Below, piece after piece: positions 25,832 through 35,526 of a stretch of 59,629 nt of DNA. A program made the translations under genes and the position numbers. Position 1 is the stretch's first letter; every line of letters begins with the position of its first letter. The notes below the pieces were generated by a model. It saw only the letters and a program-made list of their open reading frames with translations. It did no database searches and had not been told where the DNA came from. The stretch lies in assembly GCF_028330985.1 (NCBI RefSeq), contig NZ_JAQMUE010000109.1, positions 1 through 59,629 of the forward strand, written 5' to 3'. The DNA is from Roseofilum reptotaenium CS-1145. GTDB taxonomy: Bacteria; Cyanobacteriota; Cyanobacteriia; Cyanobacteriales; Desertifilaceae.

Positions 25832-27631
25832 TTATTCCTTTCCATAAAGATATTCAATCACTTGGTTAAAGTAAATTTCCGCTACCTTGTCTTCTGGACA
25901 AAGTCGTAAACATTCTTCAAAATATTCAGCAGATTGATGAAATTGCTGCAAATAGTAATAGGTTAATCCTTGTTCAAATACCGTTTTTGTTTGCATTTTT
26001 GCCCTTCGGGTAGACACCGGGTCGGCATTAAAGACTTCAAACACAGAAACCCGTTCCGATTTGCCTTTCACTCTAACTTTATCAATAATTCTGATTTGAT
26101 AGTTAGAGTCATGTTGAAGGCGTAAAAAAGTATGTTCAGAAATGAGTAAAGGAACCTGATAATTTTTGGTCAGTCCTTCTAGTCGGGAAGCTAAATTAAC
26201 GGCATCACTAATGACTGTACTATCCATACGGTTTTTACCCCCTACAGTTCCAATCATCATTAAACCTGTATTAATGCCAATCCCAATTTTGAGTTTAGGT
26301 CGTCCAGGACGACCGCGTGTTTCATTATAGCTATTGAGTTCATTGAGCATCGCAATTGCTGCTTGCAGGGCATTATCTGCACTCCCATGAAAGATGGCCA
26401 TAATGGCATCTCCAATATACTTATCAATAAATCCATTATTCTCAACAATTGGAGTCTCCATCCGGGACAAATAAGCATTAATAAACTTAAAATTATCTTC
26501 AGGACTCATGGCTTCTGATAAACTGGTAAAGTCTCGGATATCAGAAAATACAATTGACATTTCCTGCTGAACATGATTGCCGATATCTACATCTAAGATA
26601 CTCTCTTTATGCAAAAGCTGAATGAATTCTTGAGGCACAAATCGACCGTAAGCATTTTTGAGTTCCACCTCTAAGTTTAAGGCATTTTCTAAGTCACTTA
26701 AGGCAATTTCTAAATTAGTATTGACCTCAAACATATCTTCAATAAACTGTTGTCGCTCGGCTTCTGCTGATTTGCGCTCAGTAATTTCCTCAATAAAACC
26801 TTGATAATAGAGAAAATTCCCTTCTTGATCGTAGACACTACGGGCATTTTCAGAAATCCAAATTACTGTCCCATCTTTTCGATAAACTTCAGACTCAAAT
26901 CCTGAAACTTCATGATTTTTATCCATTAATTCCAGAAAGTTTTGTCGCTGTCCTCGATCGACATAGAGTTGTTCTTCTATATTGACAATCCCATTAATGA
27001 GATCTTCGGGAGAGTCATAACCATAAATTCTGGCTAAAGCTGGATTAGCACTAATATACTTTCCATCAGGAGTCGCTTGAAACACTCCTTCTAAAGCACT
27101 TTCAAAAATTCTACGATATTTATCTTCTGCTTGCTTTAAAGATTCAATTAAATGAGCTTGTTCTTGATTGAGTTTTTCTAGATCCGAATTTGCTTTTTGC
27201 AACTGAATATTAGTCTCAATTAACATTTGTTCTTGGGAATAGCTATTCAGCGCTTCCCGAATGGTTAATCGCAAATCTTCAATTTGCCAAGGTTTGGTCA
27301 AATATCGATATAAGTTCGCATAATTAACTACATTACGAATCCCTTCAATATCGGCTTGCCCAGTCAACATGATTTTAATTGTTTTAGGGCAAATCTCATG
27401 AATTTTTTTCAGCAGTTCATCCCCTTTCATTCTGGGCATCATATAATCAGAGATGACCAGAACTACTTCACTATTTTCTGCTAAACATTTGTGGATAACT
27501 TCTAAAGCACCACTCCCATTTTCTGCCAACTCTACTTGATAAGATTTACCAAATTCTCGTCTCAACATTCTCTTGAGACTATCTAAAATAAAATGCTCGT
27601 CATCGACACATAAAATTACCGGTTTATTCAT
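25832..27631 (-). CDS. Receiver-PAS-class III adenylate cyclase
   Basis: The 599-residue protein has a receiver domain (1-130; phospho-acceptor Asp62 in VISDYMMP, Lys113 in LTKPW). A PAS/PAC domain follows (about 172-290), then a class III cyclase domain (about 355-490) and a TPR-like tail (about 555-599). In the cyclase, metal Asp364 (VFSDIRDF) and Asp408 (YIGDAIMAIF), Asn479 and Arg483 are present. The purine-specifying pair is Lys404 and Thr472. Lys/Thr marks the class IIIb adenylate cyclases, of which cyanobacterial CyaC is the known, bicarbonate-stimulated example. It probably makes cAMP under control of phosphorylation from the adjacent hybrid kinase group. Confidence 0.9.
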   Translation of the reverse strand: MNKPVILCVDDEHFILDSLKRMLRREFGKSYQVELAENGSGALEVIHKCLAENSEVVLVISDYMMPRMKGDELLKKIHEICPKTIKIMLTGQADIEGIRNVVNYANLYRYLTKPWQIEDLRLTIREALNSYSQEQMLIETNIQLQKANSDLEKLNQEQAHLIESLKQAEDKYRRIFESALEGVFQATPDGKYISANPALARIYGYDSPEDLINGIVNIEEQLYVDRGQRQNFLELMDKNHEVSGFESEVYRKDGTVIWISENARSVYDQEGNFLYYQGFIEEITERKSAEAERQQFIEDMFEVNTNLEIALSDLENALNLEVELKNAYGRFVPQEFIQLLHKESILDVDIGNHVQQEMSIVFSDIRDFTSLSEAMSPEDNFKFINAYLSRMETPIVENNGFIDKYIGDAIMAIFHGSADNALQAAIAMLNELNSYNETRGRPGRPKLKIGIGINTGLMMIGTVGGKNRMDSTVISDAVNLASRLEGLTKNYQVPLLISEHTFLRLQHDSNYQIRIIDKVRVKGKSERVSVFEVFNADPVSTRRAKMQTKTVFEQGLTYYYLQQFHQSAEYFEECLRLCPEDKVAEIYFNQVIEYLYGKE

Positions 27632-27692
27632 AACGAATTTGAGTCAGAAAAAATCAAGTAAAATCAGTTTACTTTTAGGAATAAGATGAAAC

Positions 27693-28106
27693 TTAATCTT
27701 GCCCATACATCTGAACTTTCTGGAGTCCTGATTTGATGGTTTCGATTAGTTTATCCTGCTTCCAAGGTTTAGCTATATGTTGATAAAGGTTGGCATGTTT
27801 TTGCGCTCGTTCAATAGCTGACTGATCAGCTTGTCCCGTTAACATCACCTTAATCACTTTCGGAAATTTTTGATGAACATGAATTAAAAATTCATCCCCT
27901 TTTACACCAGGCATAAGCCAATCGGAGACAATGACAATTAAATGATTATCCGTTTCTTGGAGTTCTTCAATAATCTCCCACGCTTCATCGGCACTTTCTG
28001 CTAGTTCATAAATATAGTTATCTAAGAAAGCATTTTTAAGTTGAATTTTTAGACTATTAAGAACGACACTTTCATCATCAACGCATAAAATAATGGGCTT
28101 AGGCAT
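27693..28106 (-). CDS. Single-domain response regulator
   Basis: The 137-residue protein is one receiver domain. Acidic residues are in CVDDESVV, the phospho-acceptor is Asp62 (IVSDWLMPGVKG), Thr in MLTGQADQ and Lys in HIAKPWKQ. It is very similar in style to the receiver domain of the cyclase downstream (same D-x-M-P, LTGQAD and KPW blocks), suggesting duplication. It overlaps the upstream hybrid kinase by 8 bp, so it is coupled to it and is a likely phospho-target or phosphate shuttle. Confidence 0.93.
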   Translation of the reverse strand: MPKPIILCVDDESVVLNSLKIQLKNAFLDNYIYELAESADEAWEIIEELQETDNHLIVIVSDWLMPGVKGDEFLIHVHQKFPKVIKVMLTGQADQSAIERAQKHANLYQHIAKPWKQDKLIETIKSGLQKVQMYGQD

Positions 28107-29547
28107 GGGAATTCACCTCCTGAGTGGATAAGGGTAAGGAAACGATAAATTGAGTATTCCCAGGAACTGAGTTCACTTCTATTTTACCTTGATGCTTATG
28201 AATAATTTTTTTGACGATATCCAATCCTAATCCACTTCCTTCTCCCGGGGACTTCGTTGTAAAAAAAGCATCAAATATTCGGGGCATATTTTCCGATGAT
28301 ATCCCTGGGCCTGTATCGGTGATTTTGACATGAACATACTGTTGCTCTGGGAAAACATCAATGAAAAGAGTTCCTTGATAGTTCATGGCTTGCAGAGCAT
28401 TATGGATCAAGTTAGTCCAAACCTGATGTAGTTCATCTGGATAACACCAAATTGGTGGAGTATCTTTGTAATTTTTAACCACATCAATTCCTTTTTTAAG
28501 CTTATTTTGATATAAAGTCAGCACCGTTTCTATTCCTGAATTAATTTGGGCGAGTTCTTTACTATTATGTAAGTCATGTCGGGCATAACATTTAAGGGCG
28601 AAAACAACTTTTGCCGCTTGATCGGTAGCCGTAGAGACTGTTTTTACGCTTTTCTGAATACTAGAAATTTGATAGACCATATTGAGGACTTTATCGTTCT
28701 CTGGTTTGGCCAGCTCAGGAATAATATCGGTGATTTTGTCATAAATTCCTATATCAACTAAGGTATCAGCGATCGCGTCAGCTTCAGGAATGTGATAAGC
28801 TTCAAGCTGGCGAACTAATCCCTTTCGATTTTTTCTTTTTTCTCGACTCGATATATGATCGTTAGATTGGTCTATTTGATTACTAAGTTGATAGAAGAAT
28901 TTTTTTCGATCAACTGTCATAGTTTCAAAAAAACAAGGTAACTCTTCGAGAGTGCGATCAAAAAATTGAGTTAGGTTATCTACAGATGCCCGAATTGCGC
29001 CTAGGGGAGTATTGATTTCATGGGCAACTCCAGCAATGAGTTGTCCTAGGGCGGCCATTTTTTCGGATTGAATTAACTGGGACTGGGTTAATTTCAGTTG
29101 TTCTAAGGTTAGTTCTAGTTCTTGATTTTTCTGCTGGAGTTGATTTTGCAAAAAGATGTTGTCTAAATGGGTTTTTACTCGCACTAAAACTTCATCAATT
29201 TCAAAGGGCTTGGTAATATAATCAACAGCTCCCAAATGAAATCCTTTGACTTTATCGAAGACTTCATTCATGGCGCTGATGAAAATGATGGGTATCGATT
29301 GGGTTTTGGGATTATTTTTGAGCCGTTGACAGACTTCATAACCACTGATCTCCGGCATCATGATATCGAGAAGAATTAAATCAGGAGGACTTGCTTCAAT
29401 GGCAGAAAGGGCTAAATTCCCACTGGGTACTGGTCGGACTTTATAGGAGTTTTCACGCAGGATTTTCACCAGAAGTCTGAGATTTTCTGGAGTATCATCA
29501 ACGACTAAAATATCGGCTTTAGGAGATGAAAAGGGCTGAGAATTCAT
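28099..29547 (-). CDS. Receiver-histidine kinase hybrid
   Basis: About 482 residues from ATG 29547 (MNSQPFSSPK). The receiver domain comes first (Asp61 in ILLDIMMPEISG, Lys in YITKPF), then a coiled coil and a HisKA with His176 in AGVAHEINTPLGA. A long inserted helical region follows (about residues 215-320). The HATPase has NLIHNALQAM, DTGPGIS and GEGSGLGLDIV. The inverted order (receiver before kinase, no transmembrane part) marks a cytosolic phosphorelay protein. It is first in the operon kinase - receiver - cyclase - GST. Confidence 0.92.
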   Translation of the reverse strand: MNSQPFSSPKADILVVDDTPENLRLLVKILRENSYKVRPVPSGNLALSAIEASPPDLILLDIMMPEISGYEVCQRLKNNPKTQSIPIIFISAMNEVFDKVKGFHLGAVDYITKPFEIDEVLVRVKTHLDNIFLQNQLQQKNQELELTLEQLKLTQSQLIQSEKMAALGQLIAGVAHEINTPLGAIRASVDNLTQFFDRTLEELPCFFETMTVDRKKFFYQLSNQIDQSNDHISSREKRKNRKGLVRQLEAYHIPEADAIADTLVDIGIYDKITDIIPELAKPENDKVLNMVYQISSIQKSVKTVSTATDQAAKVVFALKCYARHDLHNSKELAQINSGIETVLTLYQNKLKKGIDVVKNYKDTPPIWCYPDELHQVWTNLIHNALQAMNYQGTLFIDVFPEQQYVHVKITDTGPGISSENMPRIFDAFFTTKSPGEGSGLGLDIVKKIIHKHQGKIEVNSVPGNTQFIVSLPLSTQEVNSHA

Positions 29548-29832
29548 ACGTTTAAATAAATAAGGGAAGTTCAATAACAAACTAAAGTGTAAGGATTGAA
29601 CCGGTGCCAGAAGTGCCTGTAAGTAGACTAAGCTAGTCTTAGGATATAGAGACCAATTTAGGGGATTGGCTCCGGCATATCTTCAGGAAAGCCTTCGGTT
29701 TGTCCATCTCTCGATAATCTGATGCTCGCAGGGTAACCCCCAGATAGTAGACTAAACAGTACCTAGGCTTGACCCCATTGTAGAGCCACAGGTCGTTGTA
29801 CAAAACTCTAATTCAGAAGCACACTTGAACCT

Positions 29833-30540
29833 ATGACCACAACCGATCCAGTAAAGTTGATGAAACAAGAGGTGGGTAAAGCCGCAGCATCCAAGGTAAA
29901 ATCAGGGATGATTGTTGGCCTAGGAACCGGATCAACCACTGCTTATGCCATTGAATATATCGGCGATCGCCTAAAATCGGGCGAAATTGAAAATATTCTT
30001 GGTATTCCCACCTCCTTTCAAGCGGAAGTTCTGGCTAGACAATATGGTATCCCCTTAACTACCCTCGATGTAATCGATCGCATGGATCTTGCCATTGATG
30101 GCGCTGATGAAGTTGATCCTAACAAAAACTTGATTAAAGGCGGAGGCGCTGCCCACACCCGCGAAAAAATTGTCGATACCTTGGCCGACCAATTTATTGT
30201 AGTGGTAGATTCTGGTAAGCTCGTCGATCGCCTTGGCTCTACCTTCCTCCTACCCGTTGAAGTGATGCCCATGGCTATGACAACTGTGATGAAAGCCTTA
30301 GCCAAACTCGGCGGTAAACCCCAACTGCGGATGGGAGTGAAAAAAGCAGGGCCAGTGATCACTGACCAAGGTAATATGGTCATTGATGTCAAGTTTGACT
30401 CGATTGATAACCCGACTGAACTGGAAAAAACGATTAATAATATTCCTGGAGTCCTAGAAAATGGGCTGTTTGTTGGTGTGGCTGATGTGATCCTAGTTGG
30501 AGAAGTTAAGGACGGTCAACCCTCAGTTCGGGAGTTTTAA
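29833..30540 (+). CDS. rpiA: Ribose-5-phosphate isomerase A
   Basis: The 235-residue protein interconverts ribose-5-phosphate and ribulose-5-phosphate, needed in the Calvin cycle and pentose phosphate pathway. Signature blocks are [12 protein letters not shown] (phosphate loop), [12 protein letters not shown] (catalytic Asp residues), [13 protein letters not shown] (catalytic Glu/Lys region) and ADVILVG near the C-terminus. Length is normal. The 285-bp upstream gap has short inverted repeats (AGACTA-AGC-TAGTCT near 29626) but no gene I can support. Confidence 0.97.
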   Translation: MTTTDPVKLMKQEVGKAAASKVKSGMIVGLGTGSTTAYAIEYIGDRLKSGEIENILGIPTSFQAEVLARQYGIPLTTLDVIDRMDLAIDGADEVDPNKNLIKGGGAAHTREKIVDTLADQFIVVVDSGKLVDRLGSTFLLPVEVMPMAMTTVMKALAKLGGKPQLRMGVKKAGPVITDQGNMVIDVKFDSIDNPTELEKTINNIPGVLENGLFVGVADVILVGEVKDGQPSVREF

Positions 30541-30544
30541 GCGC

Positions 30545-30600
30545 TACGCGCTGGTAATAGGTAATGGGTAATAGACCTAATTTACCTATTCCCTATTTCC
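30545..30600. repeat. Heptamer-type intergenic repeats
   Basis: GGTAATA/GGTAATG repeats face CCTATTCC/CCTATTTCC repeats across the convergent rpiA-mgtE gap. The two halves are roughly complementary, so the transcript could form a hairpin that ends both genes. Confidence 0.5.
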
Positions 30601-30610
30601 TATGCCCCCC

Positions 30611-32017
30611 TCAAAGCACCCCCGAAGACCCTAAATTTAAGATAAACCGGGCAATATTGAAATAAATTAAGACCCCCAAAACGTCAACCGCCGTAGTAAT
30701 AAACGGTGCAGACATCAGGGCTGGATCAAGACCTAGAGAGCGGAAGATAAAGGGTAATCCGGAACCGGCTACAGAAGCTAAAATCGAAATCCCTAACAGA
30801 GACATTCCCACAGCGATCGCAATGGCGAAGTTGACCTTGAGCAAAAATAGCGCTCCTAGGGTGGCTAAAATGCCCAGGGTTACCCCTAAAATCGATCCGG
30901 CTAATCCCTCCCGGATCACCACTTGAGGCATACCTAGAGACCGAATTTCGTCCGTATTCAGCCCCCGAATGACCACTGTTGAGGACTGCGATCCCACATT
31001 CCCCCCAGTTCCCGTCAATAGGGGAATAAAGGCCGAAAGGACAGCATATCGAACAATTAATTCTTCCTGCGATCGAATAATAAACCCAGTGACAGCATTA
31101 GTTCCCAATAAAATCAGCAGCCACATCACCCGTCGTTGAGCTACCCGCCATAAGCTCATCTGGAAATAATTATCACCATCTGACTGAACCCCCCCAAAGG
31201 CATAAATATCTTCCGTGGCCTCCCGTTCAATAATATCAATTACATCATCAACGGTGATAATTCCTACCAATCGTTCTTCCCGGTCTACCACAGGAACAGC
31301 CAAAAAATCATAGCGCTGAATGAGTCGAGCGACTTCTTCCTGATCCGTATTGGTGTGTACAAAAACGGTATCGCTGGTCATCACCTCACCAATTTTCTGA
31401 TCGGGTTGGGTGATGATTAAATCTCGTAGGGAGACAATTCCAGTCAGACGACGGGCACTATCGGTGACATACAAATAAAAGACCGTTTCACTCACATGGG
31501 ATAAATTCCGAATGCGTTCAATGCTCTGGCTAACCGTATACTCTTCCTTCAATGAGATATATTCTGGGGTCATGATCCGACCCGCAGTATCCGGTTCATA
31601 CCCCAGAAGTAAATTCGTTGTTGCCCGTTCTGAGGGACTCATATGATCGAGTACCCGTCTGACAATTTTGGCAGGGAGTTCGTCAAACAGCCTCGCTCGG
31701 TCATCAGGAGACATTTTATCGACAATATCGATCACTTCTTGGCGCTGAAATTTTTCTAAGAGGGACTGTTGCACTGAAGAGTCGAGATTTTCGTAAACAT
31801 CGATCGCCTCTGCTTTCGAGAGTAACCGAAAAGCGATCGCCTGCATTCCCTCTGGTAACCCTTCAATGGCTTCTGCGATATCAGCCGGCCGCACAGGCAC
31901 TAAAATCGCTTTAGCACCCTTATAATCTTCTGTTTCCAGGAGGGCTTGCAGTTGTTGGCGCACCAATTCTCGTAACTCACGACGAGAGGGCAGGGAGGTT
32001 GTTGTTTCTTCAGTCAC
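30611..32017 (-). CDS. mgtE: Magnesium transporter MgtE
   Basis: The 468-residue protein has an N-terminal helical MgtE_N domain (about 35-145). Two CBS domains follow (about 150-275; block TVDDVIDIIEREATEDIY) and then five membrane helices. The pore motif region LTGTGGNVGSQSSTVVIRGL is clear. In the family, cytosolic magnesium bound between the CBS and N domains closes the channel. It starts with GTG at 32017. Length and order are normal. Confidence 0.95.
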   Translation of the reverse strand: MTEETTTSLPSRRELRELVRQQLQALLETEDYKGAKAILVPVRPADIAEAIEGLPEGMQAIAFRLLSKAEAIDVYENLDSSVQQSLLEKFQRQEVIDIVDKMSPDDRARLFDELPAKIVRRVLDHMSPSERATTNLLLGYEPDTAGRIMTPEYISLKEEYTVSQSIERIRNLSHVSETVFYLYVTDSARRLTGIVSLRDLIITQPDQKIGEVMTSDTVFVHTNTDQEEVARLIQRYDFLAVPVVDREERLVGIITVDDVIDIIEREATEDIYAFGGVQSDGDNYFQMSLWRVAQRRVMWLLILLGTNAVTGFIIRSQEELIVRYAVLSAFIPLLTGTGGNVGSQSSTVVIRGLNTDEIRSLGMPQVVIREGLAGSILGVTLGILATLGALFLLKVNFAIAIAVGMSLLGISILASVAGSGLPFIFRSLGLDPALMSAPFITTAVDVLGVLIYFNIARFILNLGSSGVL

Positions 32018-32084
32018 GGGTTCCCCTCCTAAACTGAGTTGATGGCTGGATCTAGTTTAGTGGGTCTTGTGCCGGATTTATAGA

Positions 32085-32160
32085 GAAGGGAATGGGGAAG
32101 TGGGGAAGATGGGAAAATGGAGATTACCCATTACCCATTACCTATTACCCATTTTTAATT
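32085..32160. repeat. Heptamer-type repeats (GGGGAAG and ATTACCC)
   Basis: GAATGGGGAAGTGGGGAAG-type units are followed by about four ATTACCC units just before the RppA-like start. They falsely extend that frame upstream by 24 codons. Confidence 0.65.
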
Positions 32161-32163
32161 GAG

Positions 32164-32841
32164 ATGAAAATTCTGTTAGTTGATGATGAAGTTGCCTTAA
32201 CCGAGTCCCTCAGTCAAGTCCTTAGGCGAGAAGGATATGAAGTCGATATTGCCACGAATGGAGAGCAGGGAGAACAGTTAGCGACCACTGGAGACTATAA
32301 TTTGCTCATTCTCGATTGGATGTTACCCCATCGATCGGGGTTAGAGATTTGCCGATCGCTGCGAAATGGCAAATTGGCTACCCCAGTTCTATTTCTCACC
32401 GCGAAAGATACCTTAGACGATCGCGTGATGGGACTCGATAGTGGGGCAGATGATTATATGATTAAGCCCTTTGAGTTGCGGGAATTCTTGGCTAGGGTAC
32501 GGGCATTATTGCGCCGTTTTTCGACTCCTCACCCTTCAGTATTGCAGGTGGAAGACTTACGATTAGATCTCGATAATCAAATGGGCGATCGCCAGGGACG
32601 CTTAATCCCATTATCCCAAAAAGAATGTCATCTGCTCGCCTATTTTATGCAACATCCCGGTCAACTCCTCACCCATAACCAAATTTATCGAGCTACCTGG
32701 AGCACCGAGGAATCACCTAATAGTAATGTTTTAGCTGCTCAAGTGCGTTTGCTACGCCGAAAAATCGAGTTACCTGGAGAATCCCCCTTAATTCATACCG
32801 TTTATGGCAAAGGCTATCGGTTTGGCAGCCTAGCCGATTAA
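32164..32841 (+). CDS. OmpR-family response regulator, RppA-like
   Basis: The 225-residue protein has a receiver domain (phospho-acceptor Asp51 in LLILDWMLPHRSG; Lys in YMIKPFEL) and a C-terminal winged-helix DNA-binding domain (about 130-225; LSQKECHLLAYF, HTVYGKGYRFG). The start at ATG 32164 follows the intergenic repeats. Sequence style is closest to cyanobacterial RppA regulators, which respond to redox, nickel or manganese together with a membrane kinase. The adjacent downstream membrane kinase is interrupted by a stop codon. If it was the cognate sensor, this regulator is now an orphan. Confidence 0.85.
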   Translation: MKILLVDDEVALTESLSQVLRREGYEVDIATNGEQGEQLATTGDYNLLILDWMLPHRSGLEICRSLRNGKLATPVLFLTAKDTLDDRVMGLDSGADDYMIKPFELREFLARVRALLRRFSTPHPSVLQVEDLRLDLDNQMGDRQGRLIPLSQKECHLLAYFMQHPGQLLTHNQIYRATWSTEESPNSNVLAAQVRLLRRKIELPGESPLIHTVYGKGYRFGSLAD

Positions 32842-32971
32842 AATAGAGCAAATGTATTCTTAATATAGAGCATAGACTATATACAGACTATCGCTTCACC
32901 GCTAAAATCCCTAATGCGAAGTTGACTTGAGTGCATCGTTATCTCTGTTCCCCTTGCTTGAACGCAGTACA

Positions 32972-34696
32972 ATGTTAAAGAGAATTCGTTTCTTAAAAAG
33001 AATAAATTTACAAACCAGGCTGTTTTTAGCTTTTCTAACCCCCACCTCGATCACTTTGCTCACTATCATACTTGGAGTACTAGCAGTCAATCGATTAAAT
33101 AGCTATAGTTAGCAATTAAGTGAAAATAATTTGCCCAGTATTGATGGCTTGTGGAAAATTAACGAAGGTCAGACGCAAATTGCTTCTGCGGAAAACACAT
33201 TACTACAACACCCTTTGACCTCTGCGAATCGAGAGCTAGCCTTAAGCAACATTCAAAACGCTTGGACTCAGATTAACGAAGGATTTGAGCAAGGACTCAA
33301 TACCCCAATCAACAATCCGGAGGAAAAGCAATTAGACACTCAGTTTCGACAAAACTGGGATGCCTGGAAGCGTGCCCATGAGAGTTATCTCGATCGTGAA
33401 CGACAGTTTTATCAACTCGGTATCCCCAACCCTGAGCAAAAACGCCTCAAACTGCTTCTAGAAAGACAAAACAATTCACCTGAAATGGAACGGGTGAACG
33501 AAGCGATCGCAGCTCGTAGCGAAATGTTAGAAGCGAACCGCCAGAAACAACCGTTATTCAGGCAAGCAACGACCTCTTTGCTGGCATTGTTACAGAATAA
33601 TCAAGAGTTTGCGACTCAAATTCAGCAGGGTTCCATCCGCACAACTCAACAAGTTCAGTCCATTGCGATCTTTGTATTAGCCACTATGCCGCTGCTAGTC
33701 AGCGTGTTAGCGTGGATGTTAAGCCGGAGAATTTCCCAGCCGATTGATCGACAGTTTAACACCTTAATCAAGGATTTGGAACTTGCCCGTGACACGCTAG
33801 AAGAAAAGGTGAAAGAACGTACCCAAGAATTACAGGAATCCCTACATCGTCTCACCCAAACCCAATCGCAACTGGTTCAAGCTGAAAAAATGTCAAGTTT
33901 GGGGCTATTAGTTGCAGGAGTCGCGCACGAAATTAACAATCCAGTGAGTTTCATTTACAGCAATCTCACACATCTACAAGAGTACACTCACAATTTGCTC
34001 GACATGATGCAACTTTACCAAAAGTATTATCCCAATCCGTCGGCTGAAATTCAAGCTGAAGCTCAAGAAATCGATCTCGAATTTGTCCAGGAAGATTTAC
34101 CTAAAATACTAGACTCGATGCAACTTGGAACCGATCGCATTCAGAAAATTGTGCTGTCGCTACGGAATTTCTCGCGTTTAGATGAAGCTCAGTTTAAGGC
34201 TGTAGATATTCATGAAGGTATCGACAGTACTCTACTAATTTTGCAATATCGTATCAAAGCGAACTCTGAGCGTCCTCAAATTGAAATTGTAAAAGAATAT
34301 GGCCAATTACCATTGGTCGAGTGCTATCCTGGACAGCTTAATCAGGTAGTGATGAACATTCTGGCGAATGCGATCGATGCCCTAGAAGAATCAAACGTTG
34401 AGCGAACTTTTGAAGACATTCAGGAAGACTCCAACCAGATCGTAATTTGTACTTCACCGATCAATGAAGACTGGGTACAAATCGCGATCACTGATAACGG
34501 ATCGGGAATGTCTGAACAAGTTAAACAGGAGATTTTCAATCCCTTCTTCACCACCAAACCGATTGGAAAAGGAACAGGGATGGGAATGTCGATCAGCTAC
34601 CAAATTATCACCGAAAAACATAAGGGTAAGTTAGAGTGCCTTTCAACGGTTGGTCAAGGAACAAAATTCGTCATTCAACTTCCAATTCAACAGTAA
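32972..34696 (+). pseudogene. Membrane histidine kinase interrupted by TAG at codon 47
   Basis: ATG 32972 begins MLKRIRFLKRINLQTRLFLA, a first membrane helix, and reads to NRLNSYS before TAG 33110-33112. The same frame continues (QLSENNLPSIDGLW...) for 527 more codons. It encodes a helical extracytoplasmic sensor, a second membrane helix (AIFVLATMPLLVSVLAWML), a coiled coil, HisKA (AGVAHEINNPVSF) and an intact HATPase (NILANAIDAL, DNGSGM, GKGTGMGMSI). A single CAG-to-TAG change explains the break. The stop falls after the first membrane helix, so any product restarted downstream would lack the normal N-terminus. No other decay is visible, so the event looks recent. Confidence 0.85.
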
Positions 34697-34799
34697 TTCT
34701 GGAAAGTACGATAACTAGGACATTGCAGTCTATTGCAGTGACAGAGTTTAAGTAGTGCATTAGAAAATCATTATAATTCTTAGAATTAAAGTCAAAGTC

Positions 34800-35504
34800 A
34801 TGAAAACCATAAAAGTGGATCGAGTAAGTTCTGTAGAAGAGGTTAAAAAACTTCAAGGTTTAGGGGTCAATGCCATTGGTGTATCACTTTCAGTTGACCG
34901 TGTTTTTAGAGATAATCGTATCTTATCAAAAAAAGAAGCTTTACTGATTAAGAAAAAAATAGAAAAAGACACAGTATTTGTGGGGTATTTGTCAGGAGAA
35001 AACTACCAAAAAACAATAGAATTGGCAGTGAATATCGGCTTTGATTATATTCAACTATCTTCAAGTCAAATTTTACCAGATGAGGTGTATGAAGAATTAA
35101 AAGCTCAAAAAATTGGCCTGATTTATTGTAGCTTAGAATGTTCTTACGATAGCGATCCTTCCTGGATACTTGGAGATTTACATAATGTTAAGTTTGACTT
35201 TGCTCAAATCGATCTATTACCTGATGTAATAGATTCATGGAAATTTCTAAAAGAAAAATGCCCTGATTTTCCTGATGAACTTCAAGTTTCTGATATCAAT
35301 GCGATCGCTGCCAACAAACCCTTACTTATTACCACTGATTTGTCAGCACAAAATACAGGAGAGATATTTGATTCACTGAGTAATATTAAAGGGGTCGCTT
35401 TTGTTCTAGGCGAAAATCCAACTAGAAATGATTTTCATTATTTTAGCTATTATGAAGTCATTGAAATACTTGAACCGATTACCTTTCAGGGTTTGTCATG
35501 CTGA
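34800..35504 (+). CDS. TrpF-like (phosphoribosylanthranilate isomerase fold) protein without catalytic cysteine
   Basis: The 234-residue protein follows the TrpF beta/alpha-barrel pattern. It opens with a first strand and helix (IKVDRVSSVEEVKKLQGLG, then NAIGVSL), a later FVGYLSGEN strand, and helix-strand units with GFDYIQLSSSQ, where TrpF has the 'AVQLHG' block. The catalytic Cys of the N-terminal K-I/F-C-G motif is replaced by Asp-Arg, and the glycine-rich SGGLxPxNV phosphate loop is missing. It is thus probably not an active isomerase. It is markedly AT-rich compared with its neighbours and isolated among signalling genes, which suggests acquisition. Function is unknown. Confidence 0.65.
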   Translation: MKTIKVDRVSSVEEVKKLQGLGVNAIGVSLSVDRVFRDNRILSKKEALLIKKKIEKDTVFVGYLSGENYQKTIELAVNIGFDYIQLSSSQILPDEVYEELKAQKIGLIYCSLECSYDSDPSWILGDLHNVKFDFAQIDLLPDVIDSWKFLKEKCPDFPDELQVSDINAIAANKPLLITTDLSAQNTGEIFDSLSNIKGVAFVLGENPTRNDFHYFSYYEVIEILEPITFQGLSC

Positions 35505-35526
35505 AAACTGTCCACTTTAAGATGAT

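Noticed and set aside
34800-35504. Functional phosphoribosylanthranilate isomerase (trpF)
   Set aside because: The catalytic Cys and the glycine-rich phosphate loop are absent.
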